Positions 1 to 9,375 are shown, counted from the stretch's first letter. The stretch: 46,821 nucleotides of DNA from an uncultured Eubacteriales bacterium (GCA_900545865.1 URAN01000019.1:1-46821); one strand, 5' to 3'. Notes: a model not told the origin generated them from the letters alone. Made by a program: numbers and translations.

Positions 1-118
1 AATTTTTTGAAAAAATTTTCAAAAAACTCTTGACTTTTAATAGTTAGTCACCTCCTTCCTCTGTGTGATTTAAAGTAAATATATATACAAGTCGCCTTAC
101 CGGCTCGTATATCAAGTA
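1..118. other. Non-coding left edge downstream of the polysaccharide operon
   Basis: There is no gene here. Positions 6-26 form an AT-rich near-palindrome (TTTTTTGAAAA facing TTTTCAAAAAA). A TTGACT hexamer at 30-35 on the plus strand has no -10 at the right distance. On the minus strand a GGAGGTGA sequence near 47-54 could be a ribosome binding site for a gene beyond the window edge, but no ATG follows inside the window. A short imperfect hairpin (TATACGAG facing CTTGTATA, about 85-112) lies just after the last operon gene and lacks a T-run, so it is not a convincing terminator. Confidence 0.4.
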
Positions 119-1204
119 TCAATGTCCTCTGATAAGAGCAGCCAACAATTTTAAAAACTCCCCGTCAGATTCAGCTATGATTCCTCTATCCTTTGGAATC
201 TGCTCCTTTGCCGCCGCATAGTTTGTTGTCAGTACCGGCGTTTTCAGTATCAGTGCCTCACCGATTACAAGAGGATAACCCTCATACGCCGAGAAAAGCG
301 CAAACAAATCAGAATTATATATATAAGGGTATGGATTTGTTTTCTCGCCCTCAAAAATGACAATGTCCTCCACACCCATTTTTTTTGCAAGTCCAATATT
401 TCTTTTCATATCGGGGCCGTCCCCGACAATTCTCCATTTAAAGTTTGTAAGCCCTAAACGTTTAACCTGATAACAGATATTTATAATTCCGTCAATTCTT
501 TTTGATGCGTCGTCTATTCTTGCAACGGTAACAATATCAAATTTTGATTTTTCAAACGGCTCATATGCTTGTGCAAGCTCTTTAATTTCTTTTTCGTCAA
601 ACACATTATGCTGCGTTTTCGTCTTATCGGCATATTCCGGAAGAAATGCATTGAATTTTTCCCGCACTGCGTCCGACACGCATATAATTTTATCAAACGG
701 CTCATAGATTCTTCTGCAGTATTCTTTGTCAAAACCGCCGAAGACAGGGTCTGTATGGATAAAAGCATACTTTTCGCCGGCATTTACGAAATCGGATATG
801 TATAAATTCGTTCCCTTATTAAATACGCCTGCCGGTATGTCTGTAAAATAAGAAACGGCAATGTCATATTTTTTATTTCTCTTTTTAAAGCACAGCCGGT
901 AAAACCGCTTTGTTCCGATAGCTTTCGCAAATACGGTTATCAACATTCTAAGAAATATATCAAACACATTGCCGTTTTTTCTTATATCGCCAAAGGACTG
1001 TGCCGACAGCCCTAAAAGCCTTCCGCCATATTCTGTTTTGATATTCTTCGGCAGTTTTTCCGAAAGCATACCGCCGGTGAAAGCAAAGACGCTTATTTCG
1101 TATTCACCGCTTTCGGAAAGCTTTTTTAAATAGTTTACAAAAGCTTTCTGCACACCGCCGATATTCAGATTCTGTGCTGCAAATAAAATTTCTTTTTTAC
1201 TCAT
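119..1204 (-). CDS. Glycosyltransferase family 4 (GT-B fold), last gene of the polysaccharide operon
   Basis: This is a cytoplasmic or membrane-associated sugar transferase of about 361 residues that probably adds one sugar to the lipid-linked repeat unit. The N terminus (KKEILFAAQNLNIGGVQKAF) is the typical first strand and Gly-rich loop of GT4 enzymes. The C-terminal half has VGDGP and the E-x7-E signature inside YEGYPLVIGEAL, which binds the nucleotide sugar. The open frame runs upstream to 1288, but ATG 1204 is preferred: it overlaps the stop of the preceding gene (ATGAGTAA) and gives the correct family start. The overlap implies translational coupling. Acceptor and donor cannot be told from sequence. 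Confidence 0.88.
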   Translation of the reverse strand: MSKKEILFAAQNLNIGGVQKAFVNYLKKLSESGEYEISVFAFTGGMLSEKLPKNIKTEYGGRLLGLSAQSFGDIRKNGNVFDIFLRMLITVFAKAIGTKRFYRLCFKKRNKKYDIAVSYFTDIPAGVFNKGTNLYISDFVNAGEKYAFIHTDPVFGGFDKEYCRRIYEPFDKIICVSDAVREKFNAFLPEYADKTKTQHNVFDEKEIKELAQAYEPFEKSKFDIVTVARIDDASKRIDGIINICYQVKRLGLTNFKWRIVGDGPDMKRNIGLAKKMGVEDIVIFEGEKTNPYPYIYNSDLFALFSAYEGYPLVIGEALILKTPVLTTNYAAAKEQIPKDRGIIAESDGEFLKLLAALIRGH

Positions 1205-2183
1205 CCGTTCCATCTCTCCGTATAACATATTTATATAACAGGCGCGAAGTATTGTCGGGACCGAGCAAACATACCGCCGTACGGACAAGCCGTATTTTGT
1301 TTGTTTTGCTTTCTTTGAGAAGAAATCGCAGCGCCTTTATTCTGTCCTTATAATTTTTTCTCGTTTCAGACGGCAGGGCTCCGTAAAACGGAAGAACGAT
1401 TGCATACTGAAACGCAAGGAACGCTAAGATGTGTTTTTTACTTTCACTATGCATTGATTTGTTCAGCCACTTCTCTATAATTTTCAGCTGATCATCAAGA
1501 CTTTTTTCGTTGCCGTAGGAACGTCTTGTGTTTTCGGATATTCGGTAGTAATAAATTCCGTCCTCATAAACGTCTGCCGATTTCATGACGGATACAAGCT
1601 GCAGAGTCCAGTCTATATCCTCGCCGATAAGCCCCTCTCTAAATCGGATATTGTTTGATCTTAAAAACTCTGTTTGTATGATTTTTCCGCCCGAACTTGC
1701 CGGGAATTTTGAACACTCTGATATTGCCTTTAATACCTCATTCGCCGGTTTCCCATGAATTTTTTCACGTTTGAGCCCCTCCGCCATGGGTCTTTTTGTT
1801 CCATCCGGAAGAATTTTTATTATCGTATAAAAAATGATGTCTGCACTGTGGTCAGCCGCTCCTTCGTCAAGCTGTTTGATAAAATTTTCGCTTATATAAT
1901 CATCTGCATCCACAAATATACAGTATCTTCCTCTTGCTCTCCCACAGCCGAAGTTTCTTGCTGCGGCAGGGCCGGCGTTTTCTTTGTGATACACATGAAC
2001 GCACTTATATTCTTTTGCATATTTATCACAGATTTCTCCCGATGAATCGGTTGAGCCGTCGTCTATCAAAATCAGTTCGCATTGCTCGCCCTGCTGCACG
2101 ATACTTTTTATGCACTCTCCTATATATTTTTCCTTGTTGTATACCGGAACAATAAAGCTATATTCATACTCACAGTGCGGCAC
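1197..2183 (-). CDS. Glycosyltransferase family 2 (GT-A fold)
   Basis: A sugar transferase of about 328 residues for repeat-unit assembly. It opens with the GT2 signature FIVPVYNKEKYI, then LILIDDGSTDSS, NAGPAAARNFG and the metal-binding VDADDYI (DxD region near residue 97). The C-terminal 100 residues are less conserved, as in acceptor-binding regions of this family. The open frame begins at GTG 2192, but GTG 2183 lies 8 nt after a GAGG and is the better start. The gene overlaps the end of its upstream neighbour by 14 bp and the start of its downstream neighbour by 8 bp, so translation is coupled. Specificity is unknown. Confidence 0.88.
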   Translation of the reverse strand: MPHCEYEYSFIVPVYNKEKYIGECIKSIVQQGEQCELILIDDGSTDSSGEICDKYAKEYKCVHVYHKENAGPAAARNFGCGRARGRYCIFVDADDYISENFIKQLDEGAADHSADIIFYTIIKILPDGTKRPMAEGLKREKIHGKPANEVLKAISECSKFPASSGGKIIQTEFLRSNNIRFREGLIGEDIDWTLQLVSVMKSADVYEDGIYYYRISENTRRSYGNEKSLDDQLKIIEKWLNKSMHSESKKHILAFLAFQYAIVLPFYGALPSETRKNYKDRIKALRFLLKESKTNKIRLVRTAVCLLGPDNTSRLLYKYVIRRDGTDE

Positions 2184-3330
2184 TCTTTTCACCTCGTCTT
2201 GAACTGTCCTTTTCGTCCGGAAAATATATCCGGAACAATTTCTCTTTTATAATTTTTATGTCATATTTTTTAATTTGCTCTTTATTGTAGTTTCCCATTT
2301 TTCGGCGCAGAGACGGATCATCTATAAGCTTTTTGATCCCCTCGGCAAAGCCATCGGAATCATTTGACGAATATAAAAATCCACCTTTATCCGGTGCAAT
2401 CAGATCCCTGTTTCCGCGCACATTTGACACCACAGCCGGAAGTCCCGCTGCCATTGCTTCCATAAGAGCAAGCGGCATACCCTCGCGCGTTGACGGAAAA
2501 CAGAATATATCGCTTGATTTTAAAAGGTCAAACACATCATTACGAAAACCGGGCAAATGAACCCTGTCTTTTATGCCATGTCTTTCGGCAAGCTCCGACA
2601 GCTCACTGCCAAAAGTTCCGCAGCCTGCGATAATATAATGCAGGTTTTTGTTTTCGATTTTTGCCATTGCCTCAATAATTGTTCGATGATTTTTCAGTTT
2701 GCGAAGCTCTCCGACCGATATAAGAACCGTGTCGCTTTCCTTTATACAAAATTCACGGCGCACTTTGCTTTTGTCGGGGCGGCTGTTTTCGATCCTTTCC
2801 AAATCCACACCGATTCCGTCTATGTGAACGATTTGTTTTGCTTTGAAATTTTTTGACGCCCTTTCATAGTCCTCACGATTAATCGTAACCAAAACATCGG
2901 TAATATGCGCCAGCAATCTTTCAACAGGGTAAAACATAAGCCAAGCCAATTTTGAACTGCCTCTAAAAAAGTGAAATCCGTGCGCAATGTAAACTACTTT
3001 GGTTCCCTTTTTCCTTGCGCCTCTTGCGGCAAGTCTGCCGATAACGCTGCCGACAGGGGTATTGCACTCTATAATATCAAAATTTCCGTTGTCAATTACC
3101 GATTTCAGCATTTTGTATGCTTTAATGTTACTCGCCGAAAACGGATTCCTTGCAAAAGGAATGTCTATATATAAATCACAGTCCGGAATATTCACCTTGC
3201 TGTCCTCATAATCGTTTTTTGCGGCAACAACCGTTTTGTAACCGCATTCTTTAAACATTTTTATGTACGGCAAATGAAAAGTGTTTATATGCGTTTTTAC
3301 CACCGTAGCTATGAATAGTATTTTCTTCAT
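2170..3330 (-). CDS. Glycosyltransferase family 4 (GT-B fold)
   Basis: A 386-residue GT4 enzyme. The N-terminal domain has KKILFIATVVKTHINTFHLP and an AHGFHFFRG segment typical of capsule and EPS glycosyltransferases. The C-terminal domain has SVGELRKLKNHRTIIEA, IAGCG and FPSTREGMPLALMEAMAAGLPAV, which contains the E-x7-E donor-binding motif. It starts with an ATGA overlap on the stop of the sugar-transferase gene and is therefore coupled to it. It probably adds the second or third sugar after priming. Family assignment is secure and the sugar is not known. Confidence 0.9.
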   Translation of the reverse strand: MKKILFIATVVKTHINTFHLPYIKMFKECGYKTVVAAKNDYEDSKVNIPDCDLYIDIPFARNPFSASNIKAYKMLKSVIDNGNFDIIECNTPVGSVIGRLAARGARKKGTKVVYIAHGFHFFRGSSKLAWLMFYPVERLLAHITDVLVTINREDYERASKNFKAKQIVHIDGIGVDLERIENSRPDKSKVRREFCIKESDTVLISVGELRKLKNHRTIIEAMAKIENKNLHYIIAGCGTFGSELSELAERHGIKDRVHLPGFRNDVFDLLKSSDIFCFPSTREGMPLALMEAMAAGLPAVVSNVRGNRDLIAPDKGGFLYSSNDSDGFAEGIKKLIDDPSLRRKMGNYNKEQIKKYDIKIIKEKLFRIYFPDEKDSSRRGEKSAAL

Positions 3331-4040
3331 TTGCCTCTGCCTCGCTTTGATTTATTTTGCCCGTCGCCCCTCATTACAACAGCAGCTGTTGCCAGCAATA
3401 TTTTTGCATCCAGTAAAAGTGAACGCTTTTTTATATACTCTATATCATACTTGATTTTCTCCTCCGGCCTTAAAAACAGCCCCGTTATCTGCGCAAGACC
3501 CGTAATACCCGGCTTTACCATAATTCTTTGCGAAAAACCGGGAATATAGGTTTCAAAGCATTTATAGAAAACCTCTCTTTCGGGGCGCGGTCCCACAAGT
3601 GACAAATCACCCGTAAGGCAGTTAAATAGCTGCGGTATTTCATCAAACTTTATTCTTCTTAAAACCCTGCCGACCGCTGTCAGTCTCTCATCATCTTCGC
3701 CGAGCGACCAACGGATTCCGTCCTCCTCGGCGTTTTCATACATTGTTCTGAATTTGTATATGTAAAACCTCTTGCCGCCGAGTCCGAGCCGTTCCTGCCT
3801 ATATATCGGTTTTCCTTTTGAAGTCACCGCCACGCATATGTAGGCAATTAGCATAGGAATCAGAAGAATAATAATGCCGACAAAAGATGCGATAATATCA
3901 ACTGTTCGCTTTATAAAACCGTATACCGGCTTTGGCGGCAAGTATGTTATTTTTTCAACCTCATATATTTCATCCGTTCTCTCGAACGGCAATATAACCT
4001 TTTCTGCGCCGCTTTCCGTTACGGTTTCCATCGTAATCAT
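3327..4040 (-). CDS. Priming sugar transferase (polyprenyl-phosphate glycosyl-1-phosphate transferase)
   Basis: This enzyme moves a sugar-1-phosphate from a nucleotide sugar to undecaprenyl phosphate and so starts repeat-unit synthesis at the membrane. It has 237 residues: a short N terminus, one hydrophobic segment (IIASFVGIIILLIPMLIAYI, about 48-68), then the bacterial sugar transferase domain with KFRTM, DEIPQLFN, GDLSLVGPRPE and KPGITGLAQ. It is of the short catalytic type, lacking the multi-spanning N-terminal part of WbaP. The start is ATG 4040 after GGAAAAGAG and overlaps the preceding stop as ATGA. The enzyme defines the locus as a Wzx/Wzy-type pathway, although no flippase gene is in the window. 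Confidence 0.92.
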   Translation of the reverse strand: MITMETVTESGAEKVILPFERTDEIYEVEKITYLPPKPVYGFIKRTVDIIASFVGIIILLIPMLIAYICVAVTSKGKPIYRQERLGLGGKRFYIYKFRTMYENAEEDGIRWSLGEDDERLTAVGRVLRRIKFDEIPQLFNCLTGDLSLVGPRPEREVFYKCFETYIPGFSQRIMVKPGITGLAQITGLFLRPEEKIKYDIEYIKKRSLLLDAKILLATAAVVMRGDGQNKSKRGRGK

Positions 4041-5050
4041 CTCTTTTCCTTTTCGATTTGTTTTTTTAATACTTCAAAGCCTTTTACAACATCCTTGTAA
4101 TAACTCTTGTCAATCATAAAATTAAGCGGCTCAGATATCAGAAAATTCTGAATTGCTCTTATATCGACAGAACGAATATCGCACCCGGCTATGGGATAAG
4201 ATACGTCAGATAACAAATTTCTCATTTTTTGCCTGTATATAATCGGGTAAAAATCTATGTTCATTTTCAGGCTTAGCACAGCCGAGTGAAATCTTGCACC
4301 GATTATCTTACGGCACACAGAATATGACCTTTGTATTTCTCCGCCGGCGCTGTGGCTCACGATTTCCGCCATATTCTTATGCTTCATAAGCGACTTTACC
4401 TTTTTGCACAGAGAAGTATCGTCCTCTGTGCCTGTATCAAACGCAAGAAGTATCACGCCCTTTCCTGTCGTTTCAATCCAATAATCGGCGATCTGTGCCA
4501 TTTTTAAATAGTAACTGCCGTTATTGCCGTCATAACGAATAAGCGATATACCGAGTTTATCGCCGTTCGATTTTTTTGGGAGCCAACCCTTTGGCATTCC
4601 GAACAGAATATCCGGCATATAGGAAATCATCGTATTCGGACACCTTTTTTGAAGCCATAAAAAGCTATTCTTGTCGCGGCATACAATATACTTGAATTTT
4701 TTCAGCTTATGTATGACAAGCCGTTCGGCAAGCCTGCTTTTAATCGGCTCGATATTGCATCCGATACAGTAATCGGCAATATGCTTTCGTCTTAAAAACC
4801 AGATAAGTTCGCATTTCAGCGCCGCACGGCTGTTTACCATAAATCCGGAACCAATTACCAAAAGCTTCGGGAGTTTTTTCTTCTGCCCGCTATTTTTTAA
4901 ACTGACATTTTTTTCGTCAAGCAGCAAAGTCGAAGGAGAATTGCGCGCGTCTACGTAAAAATTATATTCCGGCATATAATGCGCTGTTATTTTCTGCATA
5001 TAATCGTCGCCGAAATTTTGATCAAAATATCCGCACAATTCCAATTCCAT
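4037..5050 (-). CDS. Polysaccharide pyruvyl transferase family protein
   Basis: A 337-residue protein of the CsaB/WcaK family, whose members add ketal pyruvate to a sugar of a surface polymer. Seen in the sequence: an N-terminal CGYFDQNFGDDYM, where the FGDD motif is typical; the central CRDKNSFLW; and the C-terminal GARFHSAVLSLKMN region that forms the nucleotide-like donor site in this family. It overlaps the sugar-transferase start by 4 bp. Pyruvylation would add negative charge to the polymer. Some family members are glycosyltransferase-like with other roles, so the reaction is inferred. Confidence 0.8.
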   Translation of the reverse strand: MELELCGYFDQNFGDDYMQKITAHYMPEYNFYVDARNSPSTLLLDEKNVSLKNSGQKKKLPKLLVIGSGFMVNSRAALKCELIWFLRRKHIADYCIGCNIEPIKSRLAERLVIHKLKKFKYIVCRDKNSFLWLQKRCPNTMISYMPDILFGMPKGWLPKKSNGDKLGISLIRYDGNNGSYYLKMAQIADYWIETTGKGVILLAFDTGTEDDTSLCKKVKSLMKHKNMAEIVSHSAGGEIQRSYSVCRKIIGARFHSAVLSLKMNIDFYPIIYRQKMRNLLSDVSYPIAGCDIRSVDIRAIQNFLISEPLNFMIDKSYYKDVVKGFEVLKKQIEKEKR

Positions 5051-5051
5051 A

Positions 5052-6419
5052 TTATTCTCCCGCCGTTTCCGTTTCGTTTTTCTTAATATAAACCAACACT
5101 CCGCATATCAGAAAGCCGAACATTAAGGCGAGCGCAAGACCCACTGCATAGTAAAATACCGTACTTGCGGTTTTATGCGCCACAACTCCCGAAATGCAGG
5201 CTATGCTCTGTGCGGATTTGTATGAATTATAATCGTCTATTGTATCTTTCGTAAGCGAATAGAGTTCGTTAAACTTTTCGCATGTGTTTTCAAGACTCGT
5301 TTCAAGTGCATTTTGAATTTCCTTATTTGAAAATCCGTCCGGGAAGCTGTTCGCATCACTCTCATAGCGTTGTCTGTCAATCTCCGTATTCAAAGCGGAC
5401 GTGCGATATTTGACATAGTCTAACACAAGCTGATCATATACTGACTTGTTCTGAACGTAGTTTTCATCACGCTCGGTGTTTTCTCGTACCTGCGAGCTTT
5501 CGCTGTCGTCATCGTCCTTGTTCCGACCGTCTCTGTCCCAAAGATACTGCTTGTTCTTGTCGGAATAAATCGTCATAAGTCCTTTTTGCGTTTCCGCTTT
5601 CTTATTGTTAAGGTCAATATCATATACTGCATCCGTTATTTTATTATGAAGTGCATTTCTCAGATACCAAGCGTTTTTTGTAATACCGCTCTCAATAACC
5701 ATACGTTCCGCAACTGACAAATCCCGTTCGGCAAGCGATTTATACTCCGCTATCAAGTCCAAAAGCGAATAGCCTGTCTGCGGCGAACGATAATTCTTTT
5801 CCGCCTCGTAAACTCTCGCCAAATACTCAATATTAGAGTTTATTTTCTTTCGCAGAATATCCACCGTATCATAGTAATCATGCTGCATTGCCACATCTCC
5901 CGACAGGTTTGTTATATCATAGCTGTAAGTATATCTTTCAACATAATACAGTCGGTACTGACTGAAAACAGCGCTGAGCATACGTTTGGCATAGTCATTG
6001 CCCTTTGATGTAGTATATTTTACCGAGTAGTACACCGTATTCTTCTTTTCATCCTCATTTTTTTCGTAGTCGGAAAACTTGTCGATCCACGATGCATATT
6101 TTTCCTGCTCGGCTGTGGGGATAATGGGAGTCACGGTGATATTGCGGCTGATTTCATCAATATTCATCGTCTTAAGCCCAAGCTCTGTTAATGCGTTTTT
6201 AATCACAATTGAGCTTTTGATTTCATAAGGATTTATTTTTTCGCCGTTTTCGGCAAGTCCGTCCTCAGCCTTTGCACCGATATATTTTATCAATATCTCC
6301 GATGTATAGCTTTCGTCAAGCTTCAGCTTAATGGAGCAAAGAACAACGCTTACGGCAAGCAGTATCACAAATACTTTTTTATGCTCATACAGTCCGTTTA
6401 AGAAATCACGCAGCAGCAT
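5052..6419 (-). CDS. Wzz-like chain-length/polymerisation membrane protein (second copy)
   Basis: About 455 residues with a membrane segment near each end (roughly 13-31 and 425-448) and a long external region between them that is rich in charged and helical residues. This is the topology of Wzz/CapA chain-length regulators. ATG 6419 is chosen because GGAGG lies 9 nt upstream; the GTG two codons before is too close to it. It overlaps the upstream Wzz-like gene by 14 bp. The external part is longer than in typical Gram-positive CapA proteins (about 230 residues). No BY-kinase fusion and no kinase gene adjoins it. Sequence identity to known Wzz proteins is low, so the assignment rests on topology and context. 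Confidence 0.65.
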   Translation of the reverse strand: MLLRDFLNGLYEHKKVFVILLAVSVVLCSIKLKLDESYTSEILIKYIGAKAEDGLAENGEKINPYEIKSSIVIKNALTELGLKTMNIDEISRNITVTPIIPTAEQEKYASWIDKFSDYEKNEDEKKNTVYYSVKYTTSKGNDYAKRMLSAVFSQYRLYYVERYTYSYDITNLSGDVAMQHDYYDTVDILRKKINSNIEYLARVYEAEKNYRSPQTGYSLLDLIAEYKSLAERDLSVAERMVIESGITKNAWYLRNALHNKITDAVYDIDLNNKKAETQKGLMTIYSDKNKQYLWDRDGRNKDDDDSESSQVRENTERDENYVQNKSVYDQLVLDYVKYRTSALNTEIDRQRYESDANSFPDGFSNKEIQNALETSLENTCEKFNELYSLTKDTIDDYNSYKSAQSIACISGVVAHKTASTVFYYAVGLALALMFGFLICGVLVYIKKNETETAGE

Positions 6420-7860
6420 TATCACTTTCCTCCTTCATGATCTTTTTTCTTTTCAATACGGAATATATAAGCCGCCATAAATAAAGCACAGCAGCCCATA
6501 TAACCGTTATTTTGGCAATCGTCACAACAGAGGAAACAACTCCCTGTCCGTGACCTATGCCGCTTATATACAATGTTTCATAAGATACGGTATTTATGTA
6601 CTCATCGTTTACGGCAGCGGCTCTTTTTAAGAATTCATCTATTTTCACCGTAATATCGTCGCATTGCTTATCAGCAGCCTTTTTAACCCAATCCGCACTT
6701 TCTTCAAATGCGGAAAATTGCTTTATCAGATAGTCGTAATAATGTGCCTCGTTTTCCGACTCGTCCCCGGCAAGGTTCGCCTTACTTGCGTTTTCCGTCA
6801 GATAGTCTATTCCGATTTTTGTTCTGTTCATATAAAATATATTTTCCGAGTCCAGCGCCGGGATAAATACAACCTTTGTAACAAGCGGATCATACACCGA
6901 TATGCCGTCCAGCATAATGTTATATTCACCTCGGTTTCTCTGCGTCTGCTCGTAATTTTCTTTCGATACATAACTGAACTGCTTTAAAAGCTTGTCTTTG
7001 TCGTTGGTAATACCGTTTTGGATAACAAATGCCTTGTATGTTTCGACATCGTTGTCAGCTATTCCCGTCAGTTCGGTACTCAGGTCACCAAAACTCACGC
7101 CATCCTTTGAAACAAACTTAACGTCCTCATCGTAACGGATTGACAAATACCTGTTTATGCGATTTATAATGTTTTTCAGCTCGCTTGCGCGGTTGAAATA
7201 ATCAAGCAATTTTATTTTTGCCAGATCTGCCTCAAACACAGAACTCGTGAAAACATATTTGCTCTCATAATACTCCTTATAGCTGTCAGCAACAGCGGTT
7301 AGTATTTTTGCTTTTGACGGCAATACAAACTGTTTCAAAACCGCTCTGACAGACGCAGGTATGCCGTTCGCCTTAATCGAATCCGAGATAACCGAATACG
7401 AGATCGTGTATTTTGACGGAAAGTATGAATATGTGTCATTTCCATCGAGAACATTCTGCCTTATTGCGTTAAAGCTGCCGTCCGTGGTGATACCGGTAAC
7501 GGAAATATGCTCCTTCAGCGTTTCGGGGTTTAACTTGTTATTCAGCTTATCACAGGCGCTTGTTAAGACCTCATCGCTTAACACCTCATAAATATCAAAC
7601 GGTGATCCGTCCGGGTTACAGCCCTTTGTTATTTCCGAAAACGAAATTGAAACAGTTGTGTATGCCGTATTCAGATTTCCGGCAATAACGCAGATTGCCG
7701 CAAGTGCCGCAATTATGATTACGCATATCAGCGAATAGCCGAACTTCGCTTTCGGTATTTTCACTTTATCGTTCTCCTCGAACAATATATCCGCAGAAAT
7801 TTCCGTTTCATCGTTTGATGTTTTTGGCTCCGGATAAAGTGTTTTATTGCTGAATATCAT
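6406..7860 (-). CDS. Wzz-like chain-length/polymerisation membrane protein (first copy)
   Basis: About 484 residues with two membrane segments: one near residue 43 (GYSLICVIIIAALAAICVIA) and one close to the C terminus (VVTIAKITVIWAAVLYLW), enclosing a large external domain. The true start is ATG 7860, which has AAAGGAGG 7 nt upstream. The longer frame to 7908 has no such site. The gene overlaps the polymerase/ligase gene by 17 bp. Together with the next gene it forms an unusual tandem pair of similarly built but divergent proteins, which may work as a hetero-oligomer. There are no kinase motifs. Confidence 0.65.
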   Translation of the reverse strand: MIFSNKTLYPEPKTSNDETEISADILFEENDKVKIPKAKFGYSLICVIIIAALAAICVIAGNLNTAYTTVSISFSEITKGCNPDGSPFDIYEVLSDEVLTSACDKLNNKLNPETLKEHISVTGITTDGSFNAIRQNVLDGNDTYSYFPSKYTISYSVISDSIKANGIPASVRAVLKQFVLPSKAKILTAVADSYKEYYESKYVFTSSVFEADLAKIKLLDYFNRASELKNIINRINRYLSIRYDEDVKFVSKDGVSFGDLSTELTGIADNDVETYKAFVIQNGITNDKDKLLKQFSYVSKENYEQTQRNRGEYNIMLDGISVYDPLVTKVVFIPALDSENIFYMNRTKIGIDYLTENASKANLAGDESENEAHYYDYLIKQFSAFEESADWVKKAADKQCDDITVKIDEFLKRAAAVNDEYINTVSYETLYISGIGHGQGVVSSVVTIAKITVIWAAVLYLWRLIYSVLKRKKIMKEESDNAAA

Positions 7861-9037
7861 ATGAAACCTCCTTTTGTTTTTCGGGTTTATCAAAGGAAAG
7901 CGCCGCATATATCAGCAAATTCCAGAAAGCCTTAATACTCGGATTTATTGTGAGCGTCATAGAAAGCGCCAATATGCCGAGCATCGCCGCCGAGATATAT
8001 CCCCGTTTTTTTATGTTTCTCAATACAGCCGCAGAGGACATCAGAATAAACATTACAAATCCCGGTATGCCTTGGTTATAGAGCGACTGTATAAATTGGT
8101 TGTGTGCCACCACGTGCATCAGTTTTCCGTCTATCATCATTTCGTGATAGGCAAATATTCCTCTGCCGTACATCAGTTCCCACGACGAGTGTTTTATCGT
8201 ATTGAGCATTGAAAGCCATATATCCCCTCGTCCGGTTCCGTGGGATTCGATAATCTTTTGTATACTGAAACGCGATGAAACATCTTCGGGCAGAATCGGA
8301 ATAACAACCGTCCACAGAATAACCGCCATGCCGATTGCCGTGCAAATTCCGATAATGCGCTGTTTTGTCCCCTTTGCGTTTATGAACACATACGACATTA
8401 TCATAACCGCAAGCCCAAGCAACCCGCCGCGCGAACCGGAGGTGAAAACCATATATGCTCCGAGAGCAAGTAAAACCGCACATATAATAGTATAGATTTT
8501 GTTGTCTCTCAGCTTTTTTAAAGCGACTGCCATAGGCAAAAGAAAAAATCCGGCAAAGTAGTTCGGATCGCTTGTGGTTCCGAATATTATCATCGTGTTT
8601 CTGTCACCGTACCAATCCGCACCGATAAATCCGAGCGTAATCAGTACACCGAGCAGTGTAAGCTGTGTAATCTCAAACGCTTTAATTTCATTTTCAGTAT
8701 ATTTGCGCATGGTTATAAGAAACATCAGACCTATCGTTTCAAAATATCCGCGCACATATTGCAGCGCCACCGGGCTTCTGTCCGCAAACAACGTCATAAC
8801 AACCGTTATCAGATACGCAAACGACAACAAATGAACGATGTTCAGCTCAAGTTTTTCACGATAGAAAAACCAGCTTACCGCAAAATATCCGGCAATAGGT
8901 ATAGTCAGCAGTTTCAAAAAGGAATTTCCCGCAGCGTTAATTGTAATGGTAAGCGGCAATGCAAGAAAATACGCACAAACAAGAATGCATGAAAGCCCGA
9001 TATCCGCTTTTTTCAGACTGTTTATCAATCTCCTCAC
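7844..9037 (-). CDS. O-antigen ligase/polymerase (Wzy-like) membrane protein
   Basis: A 397-residue polytopic protein with about 10-12 hydrophobic helices and a large loop after the middle (about 255-325) that contains GRGIFAYHEM and HVVAHNQFIQSLYNQG. The His-Asn pair followed by a Tyr-Asn-Gln-Gly segment is typical of the O-antigen ligase/Wzy superfamily catalytic loop. It likely polymerises or transfers lipid-linked repeat units outside the membrane. The start appears to be GTG 9037 with AAGGA about 10 nt upstream. It is the second gene of the operon, 45 bp after the small first ORF. Polymerase and ligase functions cannot be separated from sequence alone. Confidence 0.82.
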   Translation of the reverse strand: MRRLINSLKKADIGLSCILVCAYFLALPLTITINAAGNSFLKLLTIPIAGYFAVSWFFYREKLELNIVHLLSFAYLITVVMTLFADRSPVALQYVRGYFETIGLMFLITMRKYTENEIKAFEITQLTLLGVLITLGFIGADWYGDRNTMIIFGTTSDPNYFAGFFLLPMAVALKKLRDNKIYTIICAVLLALGAYMVFTSGSRGGLLGLAVMIMSYVFINAKGTKQRIIGICTAIGMAVILWTVVIPILPEDVSSRFSIQKIIESHGTGRGDIWLSMLNTIKHSSWELMYGRGIFAYHEMMIDGKLMHVVAHNQFIQSLYNQGIPGFVMFILMSSAAVLRNIKKRGYISAAMLGILALSMTLTINPSIKAFWNLLIYAALSFDKPEKQKEVSYDIQQ

Positions 9038-9082
9038 AGCTCCGTTTCCTTCTGAATTTTATATCATACGTAAAAAGCGCCG

Positions 9083-9316
9083 CTACATCTGCCTTTTTTG
9101 CAGCAAAAAAGCAATAGCTTCGTCTTTTGACGTAAGCAACGGCTTTTCTCCGTGGAAGTATTCTATTGCATCCAAAAGAACGGAAAGAGAATATTCTTCA
9201 AGCCTTATGAAGGTCAAGGCGTGCATGGCCCTGTCTCTGTCTCTGCCGAAACGCAAATCGGAAATATTCATACAACCGACCCTGTCTTTTAATATCTCAA
9301 ATAAATCTTTTTCCAT
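9083..9316 (-). CDS. Small protein of unknown function, first gene of the switchable operon
   Basis: A 77-residue, soluble, mostly helical protein (MEKDLFEILKDRVGCMNIS...). I do not recognise the family. It has no signal peptide, membrane segment or zinc motif. ATG 9316 is preceded by AAGGATGG at a usable distance. It is the first frame downstream of the invertible segment, whose left repeat begins 60 bp upstream, so it would be the leading cistron of the transcript in the ON state. A regulatory role early in the operon is possible, by analogy with capsule loci that begin with antiterminators, but there is no NusG/KOW motif here. Confidence 0.6.
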   Translation of the reverse strand: MEKDLFEILKDRVGCMNISDLRFGRDRDRAMHALTFIRLEEYSLSVLLDAIEYFHGEKPLLTSKDEAIAFLLQKRQM

Positions 9317-9375
9317 AGTCAGCCATCCTTGATTACAAAGTATTACTCTGCCGATAACTTATTTTCAGTGTGTTT

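Noticed and set aside
47..60. CACCTCCTT sequence resembling the 3' end of 16S rRNA
   Set aside because: The adjoining sequence does not match 16S rRNA; on the other strand it is simply a strong ribosome-site-like GGAGGTG.
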